The position numbers and the translations under genes are program-made. From IMG/VR virus record IMGVR_UViG_3300027749_003730, positions 1 to 55,284 of that record: DNA of 55,284 bases. One strand, given 5' to 3'. Of the stretch, positions 48,200-55,284 are shown piece after piece; within the stretch, counting starts at the first letter, position 1, and each line of letters begins with the position of its first letter. Under the pieces are notes generated by a model that worked only from the letters and a program-made list of their open reading frames with translations, made no database searches and was not told where the DNA came from. This stretch comes from a virus.

Positions 48200-49405
48200 A
48201 TGATCAATAATAATGTTGTCCCTTTGTGTTCGGCTCCGTTTAATGGTGTTTGTATACATCCAAATAAACGAGTAACTCCCTGTTGTGCGTTTATAGGAGG
48301 GTTAGGGAATTTAAACGATACCCCACTTGACAAAATTTTAAAAGGCCCGAGGTTGCAAAAATTAAGAGAGGACATGCTTAATCATGTATGGAATCCAGGA
48401 TGTGTATCCTGCAAAACATCAGAAGAAAATGCAGGAAGAAGTGCTCGATTAGACATTTTAAAATACAATGAATATGATACAACTGGGTCTTTAACATTTT
48501 TAGAAAATAATAGTTCAAACACCTGTAATCTTGTTTGCTATATGTGTAGTCCATCTTTCAGCAGTTTATGGACAGAGTTTGATAAAGAATGGAATTGGTT
48601 AGATAAAATTAAAGAACCTAGCAGTAATACTGAAGCAATTTCTTGGAAGATTCATCCTGCTGACATAGATTTTTCTAAAGAAATTTTTTCTAACATTGAT
48701 TTTTCAAAACTAAAAAACGTCATGTTAAAAGGCGGTGAGCCCTTTTTAAACAAAGAAAACATTATATTATTAACTCATCTAGAGAATATAGGAGTACTTG
48801 GAGAAATAACAATTATGTTAAATACCAACGCTACCTATATAAATTATCAAATGTTAGATCTTCTTAAAAAAGCAAAAGAGGTAGGTTTTTTGGTTAGCAT
48901 AGACGGGCCCGATGAACTTAATAGATGGTTAAGATGGGGATATAAGAATCCTGAAATTAGTTCTGTTAGTAATTTACTCAATAATATAAAAGTGTTTTTA
49001 GAGATGCCTAATACTATAGGTGTTAGTAATACATTTGCTATTGGAGCGTATAGTGTGTATAGGCTTGAAGAATTTAGAACATGGTGGGACAACGTTGTTT
49101 GGCCACTAAACAAGATACTCATTGCAAAAACAAAATTTAATTTTTTTGTTAATTATGCAGATGGAATTGTGTCTGCATTATCACCTCCTACTAGAGAAAA
49201 ATTAGCTCAAAAATACGAATTAATTGATTCAGAATTTTATGAGGTAGTTATAAATTATCTAAGAACTCAGCCGTATGTGGGCAACGACCTACATGATAAA
49301 TTTGTAAATTCGACTATTCGATTAGATAAGACTAGAGATGTCAGTATTATAGACATAATACCTGAAATAAAAGAAGAATTAGTGTATCTAAAACAGCATC
49401 TTTAA
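48200..49405 (+). CDS. Radical SAM protein with N-terminal SPASM-like cluster module
   Basis: In this 401-residue protein, C10 (VPLCSAPFNGVCIHPNKRVTP), C28/C29 and C68/C71 form the module. The radical SAM motif is C109-C113-C116 (TCNLVCYMCSP), with LKGGEPFLNKE near 174-184. It ends at a convergent junction with the inverted radical SAM gene, where an AT-only palindrome overlaps both stops. The start has no ribosome binding site, so coupling to the SGNH gene is likely. Confidence 0.87.
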   Translation: MINNNVVPLCSAPFNGVCIHPNKRVTPCCAFIGGLGNLNDTPLDKILKGPRLQKLREDMLNHVWNPGCVSCKTSEENAGRSARLDILKYNEYDTTGSLTFLENNSSNTCNLVCYMCSPSFSSLWTEFDKEWNWLDKIKEPSSNTEAISWKIHPADIDFSKEIFSNIDFSKLKNVMLKGGEPFLNKENIILLTHLENIGVLGEITIMLNTNATYINYQMLDLLKKAKEVGFLVSIDGPDELNRWLRWGYKNPEISSVSNLLNNIKVFLEMPNTIGVSNTFAIGAYSVYRLEEFRTWWDNVVWPLNKILIAKTKFNFFVNYADGIVSALSPPTREKLAQKYELIDSEFYEVVINYLRTQPYVGNDLHDKFVNSTIRLDKTRDVSIIDIIPEIKEELVYLKQHL

Positions 49406-49420
49406 AAATAATATTATTTT
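49405..49420. terminator. AT-only palindrome at convergent junction
   Basis: AAAATAATATTATTTT is a perfect 16-base palindrome covering both stop codons of the converging radical SAM genes. Its role as bidirectional terminator is inferred from the other three convergent junctions. Confidence 0.35.
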
Positions 49421-50469
49421 CTATCCCCGAATAAAATATAATCTTCTTTAGTATAACCATCCATAACCTCACTTCCACTTCCACTATTAGGACTACTTGT
49501 TTTGTTTTCAAGACTGCCACGAATAGGAACAATAGCCCATGTACAGTATTCAACAAAGTGCGGTAGTGCTTTTAGTTCAGCTTCCAGACTTAAGGTTTCT
49601 TCTCGATCTTTTGGAGTCATCATAAACTTAATTTCTAAATGGCCGCTACCCCCATTGTTGGCTTTTTCATCCGCTAGTGCTTCAATCACCTTGACTAACT
49701 TTGCACGATCATAAAACTCAAAGTGTACGCTAATGTTTAAGTCTCCATAGTGTATGACTTCTCTATAGTAGTCAGGTAAGCGACTTCCGTTGCTGTGTAG
49801 GCTAACATGATGACCCATTGCATTTAGATAGCGTAGCCAATCTAAAAAGTCTTTATTAACTGTTGGCTCGCCGCCACTAATAATAAAGTTAACAGTCTCA
49901 CCTTTGGTAAATCTTTCTTCAATGAGAGCAGTGGCCTTCATTAAATCTTCTAAAGGTTTGTGGGGATCTGTATTATTATGAATCCAAGGCCAGCAATAGC
50001 TACAGTCATAATTACAACGACGGCCTATTTCCCAATATACTTGTTTTTGTGTACTAGCATGAGTACGCTCCATGGCAACAAATTCTGTTTGATTATCATC
50101 ACGTAATTCATTTTGCGGTTCCAATCCCTGCCCTTTAAGTAGCAAAGATTTAAATTCAATAGTTTGTGTTTTAGGAATAAACAAATCTGCGCCACACGAG
50201 CATACATTACGTTTACAATCAATCCAATCTTCCGGAACTCTAAAATCATCCCATACACTGCCCAACTTGCCGCCTACTCGACAACTGGCAGTCCATACTC
50301 CGCCATCCATATCGATGAATAAACTATCTACGCCCGCGCCACATTTCCAGCCAGGAAGATAATTTAATTTTGCACCAACTAGTTCGTCAGTACTCCAATC
50401 TCTCCATGCGCCATTTTTAGCATAGGTCCTAATGGGCTTTCCTGGAGTAAAATCTGCATTATTTGTCAT
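49414..50469 (-). CDS. Radical SAM protein, cluster module placed N-terminally (inverted gene)
   Basis: This protein of 351 residues starts at 50469. An N-terminal module, WKCGAGVDSLFIDMDGG (C43), C63 and the C85/C90/C92 set (IDCKRNVCSCGADL), precedes the radical SAM motif C152-C156-C159 (RRCNYDCSYCWPW), with IISGGEPTVNKDF about 40 residues later. The same module lies at the C-terminus in 40454-41401, so the two proteins look permuted relative to each other. It is the only array member on the minus strand and has a TATAAATA box just upstream. Confidence 0.83.
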   Translation of the reverse strand: MTNNADFTPGKPIRTYAKNGAWRDWSTDELVGAKLNYLPGWKCGAGVDSLFIDMDGGVWTASCRVGGKLGSVWDDFRVPEDWIDCKRNVCSCGADLFIPKTQTIEFKSLLLKGQGLEPQNELRDDNQTEFVAMERTHASTQKQVYWEIGRRCNYDCSYCWPWIHNNTDPHKPLEDLMKATALIEERFTKGETVNFIISGGEPTVNKDFLDWLRYLNAMGHHVSLHSNGSRLPDYYREVIHYGDLNISVHFEFYDRAKLVKVIEALADEKANNGGSGHLEIKFMMTPKDREETLSLEAELKALPHFVEYCTWAIVPIRGSLENKTSSPNSGSGSEVMDGYTKEDYILFGDRK

Positions 50470-50476
50470 AGTGAAG

Positions 50477-50484
50477 TATTTATA
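50477..50484 (-). promoter_or_regulatory. T4-type late promoter (TATAAATA), minus strand
   Basis: A perfect TATAAATA on the minus strand lies seven bases before the start of the inverted radical SAM gene. A transcript starting at the usual distance would have a leader of at most a few bases. Confidence 0.6.
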
Positions 50485-50497
50485 GCTATATATTATC

Positions 50498-51757
50498 ATG
50501 ACGAATAAAATATGTCCTTTGCCTTGGAACCATTTAAGTGTGCAACAAAACGGAGACTTCCGAATGTGCTGCCAGTGTGTACATCCTCCATTTGGCAAGA
50601 CTGGTATGCGTGTACAAGACCACTCTATAGATCAAACAAGAAATAGTGAGTTGCATCAGCGGGTGCGGTCTCAGATGCTTGCAGGAGAAGAACCTGAAGA
50701 ATGCCGTTTATGTTGGGATGAAGAACGTGCAGGATTATCCAGTAAGCGCCTACACATGCTCAAGCATTATCCAATAGAACAAATTAAAAACAGTCAGGCA
50801 GGATATATTAACACTGACGAATTTCCATTAGAGTATATTGACTTACGTTTTGGAAATTTATGCAATATGAAATGCCGTAGCTGTGGTCCATGGGACAGCA
50901 GTCTATGGTATGACGATTTTGTTGACCTAACCGGAAGTGATAATTTTGATTTTTATTCAACTAACAATTATCAATTAAAACAAACTAACAATACTTGGAC
51001 ATTAAAGAATGACGATTTTACATGGTATCAAGATGAAAAGTTCTGGGATATGATGCGACAGGTTGTCCCTAACGTAAATCGATTATACTTGACAGGCGGC
51101 GAACCGTTAATCAACAAGGCACAATGGAGATTATTAGATCTGTGTATAGAGCTAGGAGTTAGCGGTCAAATTATTTTAGAATATAATACCAACATGACTC
51201 TTATTCCAGATAACGCATTTACCGTCTGGTCGCAATTTAAAGAAATACATATTGGTTGCAGTATTGATGCTATAGGTGATTTAGCATACTATATGAGATA
51301 TCCTGTGCAGTGGAATGACATAAAAGAAAATATTTTAAAATTAGGTAATGCATCGTGCGCAAACTTGTTGGCAAAGTTTGCCCCTACTATTAGTGTTTTT
51401 AATATTCTAGAATTATTAACTATGACCGATTGGTTAAGAGAAAATCGTATGCCTAATATTAGACCAAACCCCTCGTTTCATATACTCGAAGGACCGCATT
51501 ACCAGAACATACAAGTACTACCAACGGAAATTAAAGTATGGATATCTGATGAGTACAAAAAATGGTATGCTAGCGCACCGTGGCGTAGAAAGTTTCAACC
51601 GCAGTTTGATAGTATCCTAAATTATATGCTTGCACAAGATAGAAGCTATGCGCTCAAAGATTTGAAAGAACACACTGCAAAATTGGATAAGATTCGTAGC
51701 CAAAATATAGAAGATTATGTGCCTTGGCTAGCCGAAATTCTAACCAAAATTGATTGA
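50498..51757 (+). CDS. Radical SAM protein with N-terminal SPASM-like cluster module
   Basis: In this 419-residue protein, ICPLPWNHLSVQQNGDFRMC and the Cys set C24/C25/C27 with C69/C72 (CRLCWDEERAGL) form the module. The radical SAM motif is C122-C126-C129 (LCNMKCRSCGPW), with LTGGEPLINKAQ near 199-210. The gene starts divergently from the inverted one and ends with TGA inside the next promoter region. It is the last of the array. Confidence 0.88.
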   Translation: MTNKICPLPWNHLSVQQNGDFRMCCQCVHPPFGKTGMRVQDHSIDQTRNSELHQRVRSQMLAGEEPEECRLCWDEERAGLSSKRLHMLKHYPIEQIKNSQAGYINTDEFPLEYIDLRFGNLCNMKCRSCGPWDSSLWYDDFVDLTGSDNFDFYSTNNYQLKQTNNTWTLKNDDFTWYQDEKFWDMMRQVVPNVNRLYLTGGEPLINKAQWRLLDLCIELGVSGQIILEYNTNMTLIPDNAFTVWSQFKEIHIGCSIDAIGDLAYYMRYPVQWNDIKENILKLGNASCANLLAKFAPTISVFNILELLTMTDWLRENRMPNIRPNPSFHILEGPHYQNIQVLPTEIKVWISDEYKKWYASAPWRRKFQPQFDSILNYMLAQDRSYALKDLKEHTAKLDKIRSQNIEDYVPWLAEILTKID

Positions 51758-51782
51758 CAGTTAAAGAGAAAGACAGTATAAT
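51754..51782 (+). promoter_or_regulatory. Sigma-70 promoter
   Basis: TTGACA (51754-51759), 17 bases, then TATAAT (51777-51782). The next start codon at 51814 has a CGGAG site. The -35 box lies at the stop of the radical SAM gene. Confidence 0.85.
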
Positions 51783-51813
51783 ATACATATTGTTTAACAA
51801 AACGGAGCAGAAA

Positions 51814-53013
51814 ATGGCTACAGTAGCAGGCGTAAAAATTAAACCTAAAGCAAAAAAGATCACCAGTGTGACCATTCGAGAGAATGCCAAGAAGGACTAC
51901 AGTCCAAAATGGGATAATGCAGAAGACATGAACGCTAGCCAATTCTTACGCCACTGGCATGGTGCTATGAGCTACTACCGTTTGGAATTTAGCGGCAAGG
52001 ATTTAAAGCCACAAATTTTAAAATGGATGGCTACAATTGGTTGCACTAAAGAAGACATTATTGCATTTAAGAAAACTAAAGATAATCGGTGTAATGTCAC
52101 AATGGGTGCCATTGCTAGTTGTTTGCTTCGCGGTATGCCGGCAGTCCGTGCGGATTTTAACGACGGTAAGGACACCGCCGCTTGGTTGCGTAAACAAATT
52201 ACTGATGTTATTGCAGACGGTAAAGACGACATTGACGAAGAAGCAGTTGCAGAAGTCAAAAGTACTGCACTTGTTATTTCAATACAAGAGCGTGTTCGTG
52301 ATACTGCCTATGCAATGACTACCGAAATTGAAGATGCAATTGAAAGCTTTCAATTGAATCCTACAGACTTTGATCCCAAAGCATTTAAGGTGCTTAACTT
52401 GCTCAAAGCTAAGGGTGCCAAGGCAGCTCATGCACGTTTCATTCGTGATTTGTATGCACATGACCTTGCAGAACTTGAAGAACTGTTAGGTGATGCTCCT
52501 GACGAACAGTTGCGTGAAGGTCATAAACATCTTACCCGTCGTCAGGTTAAGTCTATTCATGCATTTTATCAAGAAATTGCTAGTGCATGTGAAATGCTTG
52601 CACAAGAAGCTAAGGTTAACCGTGCTCCACGTAAGACTAAAGCAGTTCCAAAAGAAAAACTGATTGCTAAACTCAAGTTTATGAAGACTAACGAGCCTCT
52701 TAAACTAGTGTCAGTTAATCCTGTGGATATTATTGGAGCTCAGGAATTATGGGTTTACAATACTAAGACACGTAAAATTGGCAAGTATGTTGCCAGCGAA
52801 TTTAACGTGTTAGGCGTTAAAGGAACTACAATTGTTAATTTTGACGAGTTTAAGAGTGTGCAAAAGACACTGCGCAAGCCTGAAGAAAAGCTCAAAGAGT
52901 TTAAGGCCGCTGGTAAAATTGCATTACGTAAGTTCTTAGATGAAATTAATGCTACTGATACTAAAATGAACGGTCGAATTAACGAAGACACTATTCTTCT
53001 TAAGGTAGCATAA
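51814..53013 (+). CDS. Conserved phage protein (399 aa)
   Basis: This protein of 399 residues starts at ATG 51814, chosen for the CGGAG site and because the longer frame begins within the promoter. The C-terminal half (IGAQELWVYNTKTRKIGKYV, then LGVKGTTIVNFDEFKSVQKTLRKPEEKLKEF) matches a conserved protein of T4-like phages of unknown role. The N-terminal region is rich in charged residues. It does not resemble an enzyme. Its own strong promoter suggests an early role. Confidence 0.65.
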   Translation: MATVAGVKIKPKAKKITSVTIRENAKKDYSPKWDNAEDMNASQFLRHWHGAMSYYRLEFSGKDLKPQILKWMATIGCTKEDIIAFKKTKDNRCNVTMGAIASCLLRGMPAVRADFNDGKDTAAWLRKQITDVIADGKDDIDEEAVAEVKSTALVISIQERVRDTAYAMTTEIEDAIESFQLNPTDFDPKAFKVLNLLKAKGAKAAHARFIRDLYAHDLAELEELLGDAPDEQLREGHKHLTRRQVKSIHAFYQEIASACEMLAQEAKVNRAPRKTKAVPKEKLIAKLKFMKTNEPLKLVSVNPVDIIGAQELWVYNTKTRKIGKYVASEFNVLGVKGTTIVNFDEFKSVQKTLRKPEEKLKEFKAAGKIALRKFLDEINATDTKMNGRINEDTILLKVA

Positions 53014-53029
53014 ACTACCCAGGGCTATG

Positions 53030-53037
53030 GATAAATA
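53030..53037 (+). promoter_or_regulatory. Possible T4-type late promoter (GATAAATA)
   Basis: GATAAATA, with 20 bases to the start at 53058 and a GAAAGAGAG site in between. This suits a virion gene. Confidence 0.5.
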
Positions 53038-53057
53038 CTTGAAAGAGAGTATTGTCC

Positions 53058-54398
53058 ATGGCCATAAACATTTTTGAACCACTAAAATTCAGCACCCAAG
53101 GTATTAACGACCTTGCTACTCAAACATCTTTGATTGTTAGCAACGGTAAGATTACTGTAGATACTGTTGAACCCACTCGAGCAGTTAACTTCTCCGGAGG
53201 TAGCTTTGCCGATTTAGATGGCAAAGGTATTAAATGGTCCGGGGGCAACAAGAACAAAACACTAGCACTTAAACAGTCTAAACTATGGACTGACCTAAGT
53301 GTTAATCTTGCAGAAGATCAAGAATATCAAATTAATGATACTGCTGTATTAAGTTTTGCAGAGTTAGGCCCTACCGTCACTAAGAGTAATTTAAAAACTC
53401 TTGGAACATTACGTAATTTGCGTGTTGCAGGGAGTGCGGAATTTGGAGACTTTGCCTATATAAACAGTGATTTAAACAGAATAGGTATCAATACTGAGAG
53501 TCCAAATGCTGCCCTTGGCATTAGAGAAAATGGAGTAGAGTTAGTATTTGGTAGTTTAAAAAATAATGTAGGTGTTATTGGAACTACTAACAATGACGGT
53601 TTAGAAATTATAACTGATAACACCGCCAGGATTAGTGTTAGCAATAACGGTGATGTTCAAGTTTTCGGAAAACTAATTGTAGACGAAATTATAACGCAAC
53701 GTTCAAGCCCACTATCTTTTAAAGAGACTGCATCTAGTAGTAATTACGGAAAAGGAATTATTTGGAATAGCTTAAGAAATATGGCTAGCCAATTTGTTTT
53801 CCAGTCAGGACCAGATAGGATTTGGTCCACTGATATTATTGATCTAGCCGAAGGAAAGTATTTTTCTGTTGGTCGGGTTTCTGTACTAAGTTCGTCAACA
53901 CTCGGCGATACAATAACCGAAAGTAATTTACAAAAAGTAGGCATATTAAGAGATTTACAAGTAGCAGGAGATGCTGCGGTCACTAGGACATTACATACTA
54001 ATAGAATTGAAATTGGTAGTTTTGCACTAGACAATCATCGTTTAGAAACTACTGAAGATCTTACTGTTGTATTAAACGGTACTACAGAATTTACACTTGG
54101 CAACAATATAACTATTGGTAATGCTAATAATCAACAGAGAGCAGTATCTGTATACGGTCAGCTAACTGTAGGTGTTGCAAATCCAGATCCTGGATTTGGA
54201 TTAACGGTTGCAGGTCATGTTAGCTTTGACAATAAAAAATTCTTAACTGGCGAGAGTTCTCCTCAAACTGGAAGATTTAATAAAGGTGACATTGTTTGGA
54301 ACACTGATCCAAAAGCAACTGACTATATTGGTTGGGTCTGTGTGACACCGGGCGAGCCAGGCCACTGGTTGCCGTTTGGTGCAATTGCTAGTCAATAA
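53058..54398 (+). CDS. Putative virion/tail structural protein with internal repeats
   Basis: In this 446-residue protein, two similar segments recur: GPTVTKSNLKTLGTLRNLRV (about 105-124) and GDTITESNLQKVGILRDLQV (about 282-301). Each is followed by AGxAxF-type strands. The start at ATG 53058 is preferred over TTG 53052. The end TDYIGWVCVTPGEPGHW is typical of beta-rich phage fibres. It resembles 5200-5853 in style and strand repeats. It is likely a tail or baseplate appendage, with a late-type promoter upstream. Confidence 0.6.
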   Translation: MAINIFEPLKFSTQGINDLATQTSLIVSNGKITVDTVEPTRAVNFSGGSFADLDGKGIKWSGGNKNKTLALKQSKLWTDLSVNLAEDQEYQINDTAVLSFAELGPTVTKSNLKTLGTLRNLRVAGSAEFGDFAYINSDLNRIGINTESPNAALGIRENGVELVFGSLKNNVGVIGTTNNDGLEIITDNTARISVSNNGDVQVFGKLIVDEIITQRSSPLSFKETASSSNYGKGIIWNSLRNMASQFVFQSGPDRIWSTDIIDLAEGKYFSVGRVSVLSSSTLGDTITESNLQKVGILRDLQVAGDAAVTRTLHTNRIEIGSFALDNHRLETTEDLTVVLNGTTEFTLGNNITIGNANNQQRAVSVYGQLTVGVANPDPGFGLTVAGHVSFDNKKFLTGESSPQTGRFNKGDIVWNTDPKATDYIGWVCVTPGEPGHWLPFGAIASQ

Positions 54399-54400
54399 AC

Positions 54401-54428
54401 TTGACATACAGTAGCAATACTGTATAAT
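54401..54428 (+). promoter_or_regulatory. Sigma-70 promoter for queD
   Basis: TTGACA (54401-54406), 16 bases, then TATAAT (54423-54428). The leader of about 80 bases holds a TAGCGG/CCGCTA hairpin (54435-54465) and ends in an AAAGGAG site. Confidence 0.8.
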
Positions 54429-54516
54429 TACTATTAGCGGACTTTTAACGTCATTCATCCCGCTATATAAACTCTGCATGTCGTCAAACTTGCTACCTTA
54501 ATAAAGGAGACTAGAG

Positions 54517-54966
54517 ATGGCAAAATTTTTCTCAACAAAACATTACGGACACAACATTGGTCTGTCAGCGGTATTCCGTCAACCTAATGCAGATCACAGT
54601 CATTGTCATTTGCTACACGGATACAGTCTAGCGTTCACATTTACATTTGGTTGTGATACATTAGACAACAAGAACTGGGCAGTGGACTTTGGCGGACTCA
54701 AACCGCTCAAGACATGGTTGGAAGATCACTTTGATCACAAGATGGCTTTAGACAAAGCAGATCCGCACTTAGCCAAGTTCCAAGAACTAGAAGCACTGGA
54801 TCTAGCTGAGATTAGAATCTTTGATGGAGTCGGTGTAGAAAAATTTGCCGAACATGCTTTTAACTTTGCCGATCAATTGATCCGTGAAAAGAGTGGCAAT
54901 CGTTGCTATTGCGTTAGGGTAGAATGTGCAGAACACGGTGCAAACTCGGCTATCTACGAAGGTTAA
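54517..54966 (+). CDS. queD: 6-carboxytetrahydropterin synthase (QueD)-like protein
   Basis: In this 149-residue protein, zinc-binding HCHLLHGYS (H28-H30-H34 region) and DHFDHKMALD (about 71-80) match QueD/6-pyruvoyl-tetrahydropterin synthases. GLSAVFRQPNADHSH near the N-terminus and CAEHGANSAIYEG at the end complete the family pattern. QueD makes 6-carboxytetrahydropterin, an early step towards 7-deazaguanine, which some phages put in their DNA to resist host nucleases. No QueE or QueC gene is visible, although one of the radical SAM proteins might substitute for QueE. The start has AAAGGAG. Confidence 0.85.
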   Translation: MAKFFSTKHYGHNIGLSAVFRQPNADHSHCHLLHGYSLAFTFTFGCDTLDNKNWAVDFGGLKPLKTWLEDHFDHKMALDKADPHLAKFQELEALDLAEIRIFDGVGVEKFAEHAFNFADQLIREKSGNRCYCVRVECAEHGANSAIYEG

Positions 54967-54982
54967 CTAATTTTTATAGTGC

Positions 54983-55284
54983 ATGATTGATCAATTATAT
55001 CAACAGTGGAACATATCATCGTCAAACATACACGACGAGTGTTTCACTGGATACGAGCCTATTTACGATCAGTTAGATAAATTTACCAACGAAGTATATA
55101 CTCAAGATCCAGCAGGTACTATTAGTCAAGTTAAAGCTCTATATAGGTCTATTAATTTAGTTCCTATTAATTATTATACCGAAGCAGGACTGATTAACGA
55201 GCTAAAACAATTTCAAAGTAAAGATGTTAATCCAGTAGTTAATAATATAATCGGGTTAGGTAATAATCAAGGACAGAGTATAAA
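54983..55284 (+). CDS. Truncated reading frame at window end
   Basis: A frame from ATG 54983 is open to the last base of the window. The product begins MIDQLYQQWNISSSNIHDE, with IVxPINYYTEAGLINELKQF-like stretches near residues 59-78. No family is recognised from the portion seen. The gene continues to the right. Confidence 0.5.
   Translation, partial: MIDQLYQQWNISSSNIHDECFTGYEPIYDQLDKFTNEVYTQDPAGTISQVKALYRSINLVPINYYTEAGLINELKQFQSKDVNPVVNNIIGLGNNQGQSI

Noticed and set aside
54429-54516. A preQ1 riboswitch in the queD leader
   Set aside because: The leader has a hairpin, but no A-rich tail able to form the preQ1-I pseudoknot or other preQ1 class signature was seen.
1-55284. A bacterial biosynthetic gene cluster rather than a phage
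   Set aside because: Halogenases, radical SAM, ACP and methyltransferase genes raise this idea, but the tRNA set, virion-type proteins, late promoter boxes, DNA ligase, ClpP, the dense small takeover genes and the overlaps fit a large phage better.
1-55284. Integrase, attachment sites, insertion sequences or homing endonuclease introns
   Set aside because: No integrase, transposase or long inverted terminal repeat was recognised, and no gene appears interrupted by an intron. The GIY-YIG-like protein at 30472 lies in normal operon context.

Overview
The window looks like part of the genome of a large, AT-rich tailed bacteriophage related to the T4 type. It has at least twelve scattered tRNA genes and gene packing with ATGA or TAATG overlaps. 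It carries phage-style host-takeover genes and two related virion-type proteins (5200-5853 and 53058-54398). Two promoter classes can be read by eye. One is a strict sigma-70 type, TTGAC(A/T) with 17 bases (16 in one case) before TATAAT. The other is an 8-base NATAAATA/TATAAATA box like the late promoters of T4-type phages. ClpP, an ATP-dependent DNA ligase, QueD, halogenase-like and 2OG-oxygenase genes are familiar from aquatic T4-like phages. The host is probably a bacterium with ordinary sigma-70 promoters and AGGAG ribosome binding sites. No capsid, portal, terminase, polymerase or integrase gene is in view, so phage origin is inferred from the whole.

Layout. 1-7.5 kb: a tRNA-rich region (Cys, Leu, Gly, Arg, Arg, Ser, Asn, Ala, Thr, Gly, Val, Pro) with an odd tRNA-like RNA and a long hairpin RNA, interleaved with a nitroreductase, two DSBH oxygenases, a radical SAM protein, a virion-type protein and a small RNA polymerase omega (RpoZ)-like protein. 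7.5-16 kb: a tryptophan-halogenase-like flavoenzyme, a 0.57-kb structured noncoding region leading into a TROVE (Ro60) gene, then a methyltransferase, P-loop kinase, phosphatase, metallophosphoesterase and more DSBH proteins. 16-26 kb: mostly minus strand, two related sets of fatty acid desaturase, GNAT-like protein and paired DSBH oxygenases, with a class II aldolase, a radical SAM protein, an acyl carrier protein and a PLP-enzyme-like protein. This looks like a phage-borne acyl or lipid modification module.

26-39 kb: a dense plus-strand run of small takeover and nucleic-acid genes: cupin, AbrB-like protein, translation initiation factor IF-1, two HExxH zincin-like proteins, metallophosphoesterase, ClpP, DNA ligase, Bax-inhibitor-1 membrane protein and a second halogenase. 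39.7-51.8 kb: two sulfotransferase-like genes, an SGNH-type gene and eight radical SAM genes, one inverted and one interrupted by local indels. Ten radical SAM genes are present in all. The window closes with a conserved phage protein, a virion-type protein, QueD and a truncated ORF.

The strongest leads for something undescribed are: (1) the hairpin-rich noncoding region with three copies of a CAGCAA-containing motif, driven by its own promoter and running into the TROVE gene, together with the tRNA-like RNA at 6061-6158 and the Y-RNA-shaped hairpin next to it; (2) the radical SAM array with sulfotransferases; and (3) the ACP/desaturase/GNAT/PLP/2OG module. Functions beyond the family level are inference.
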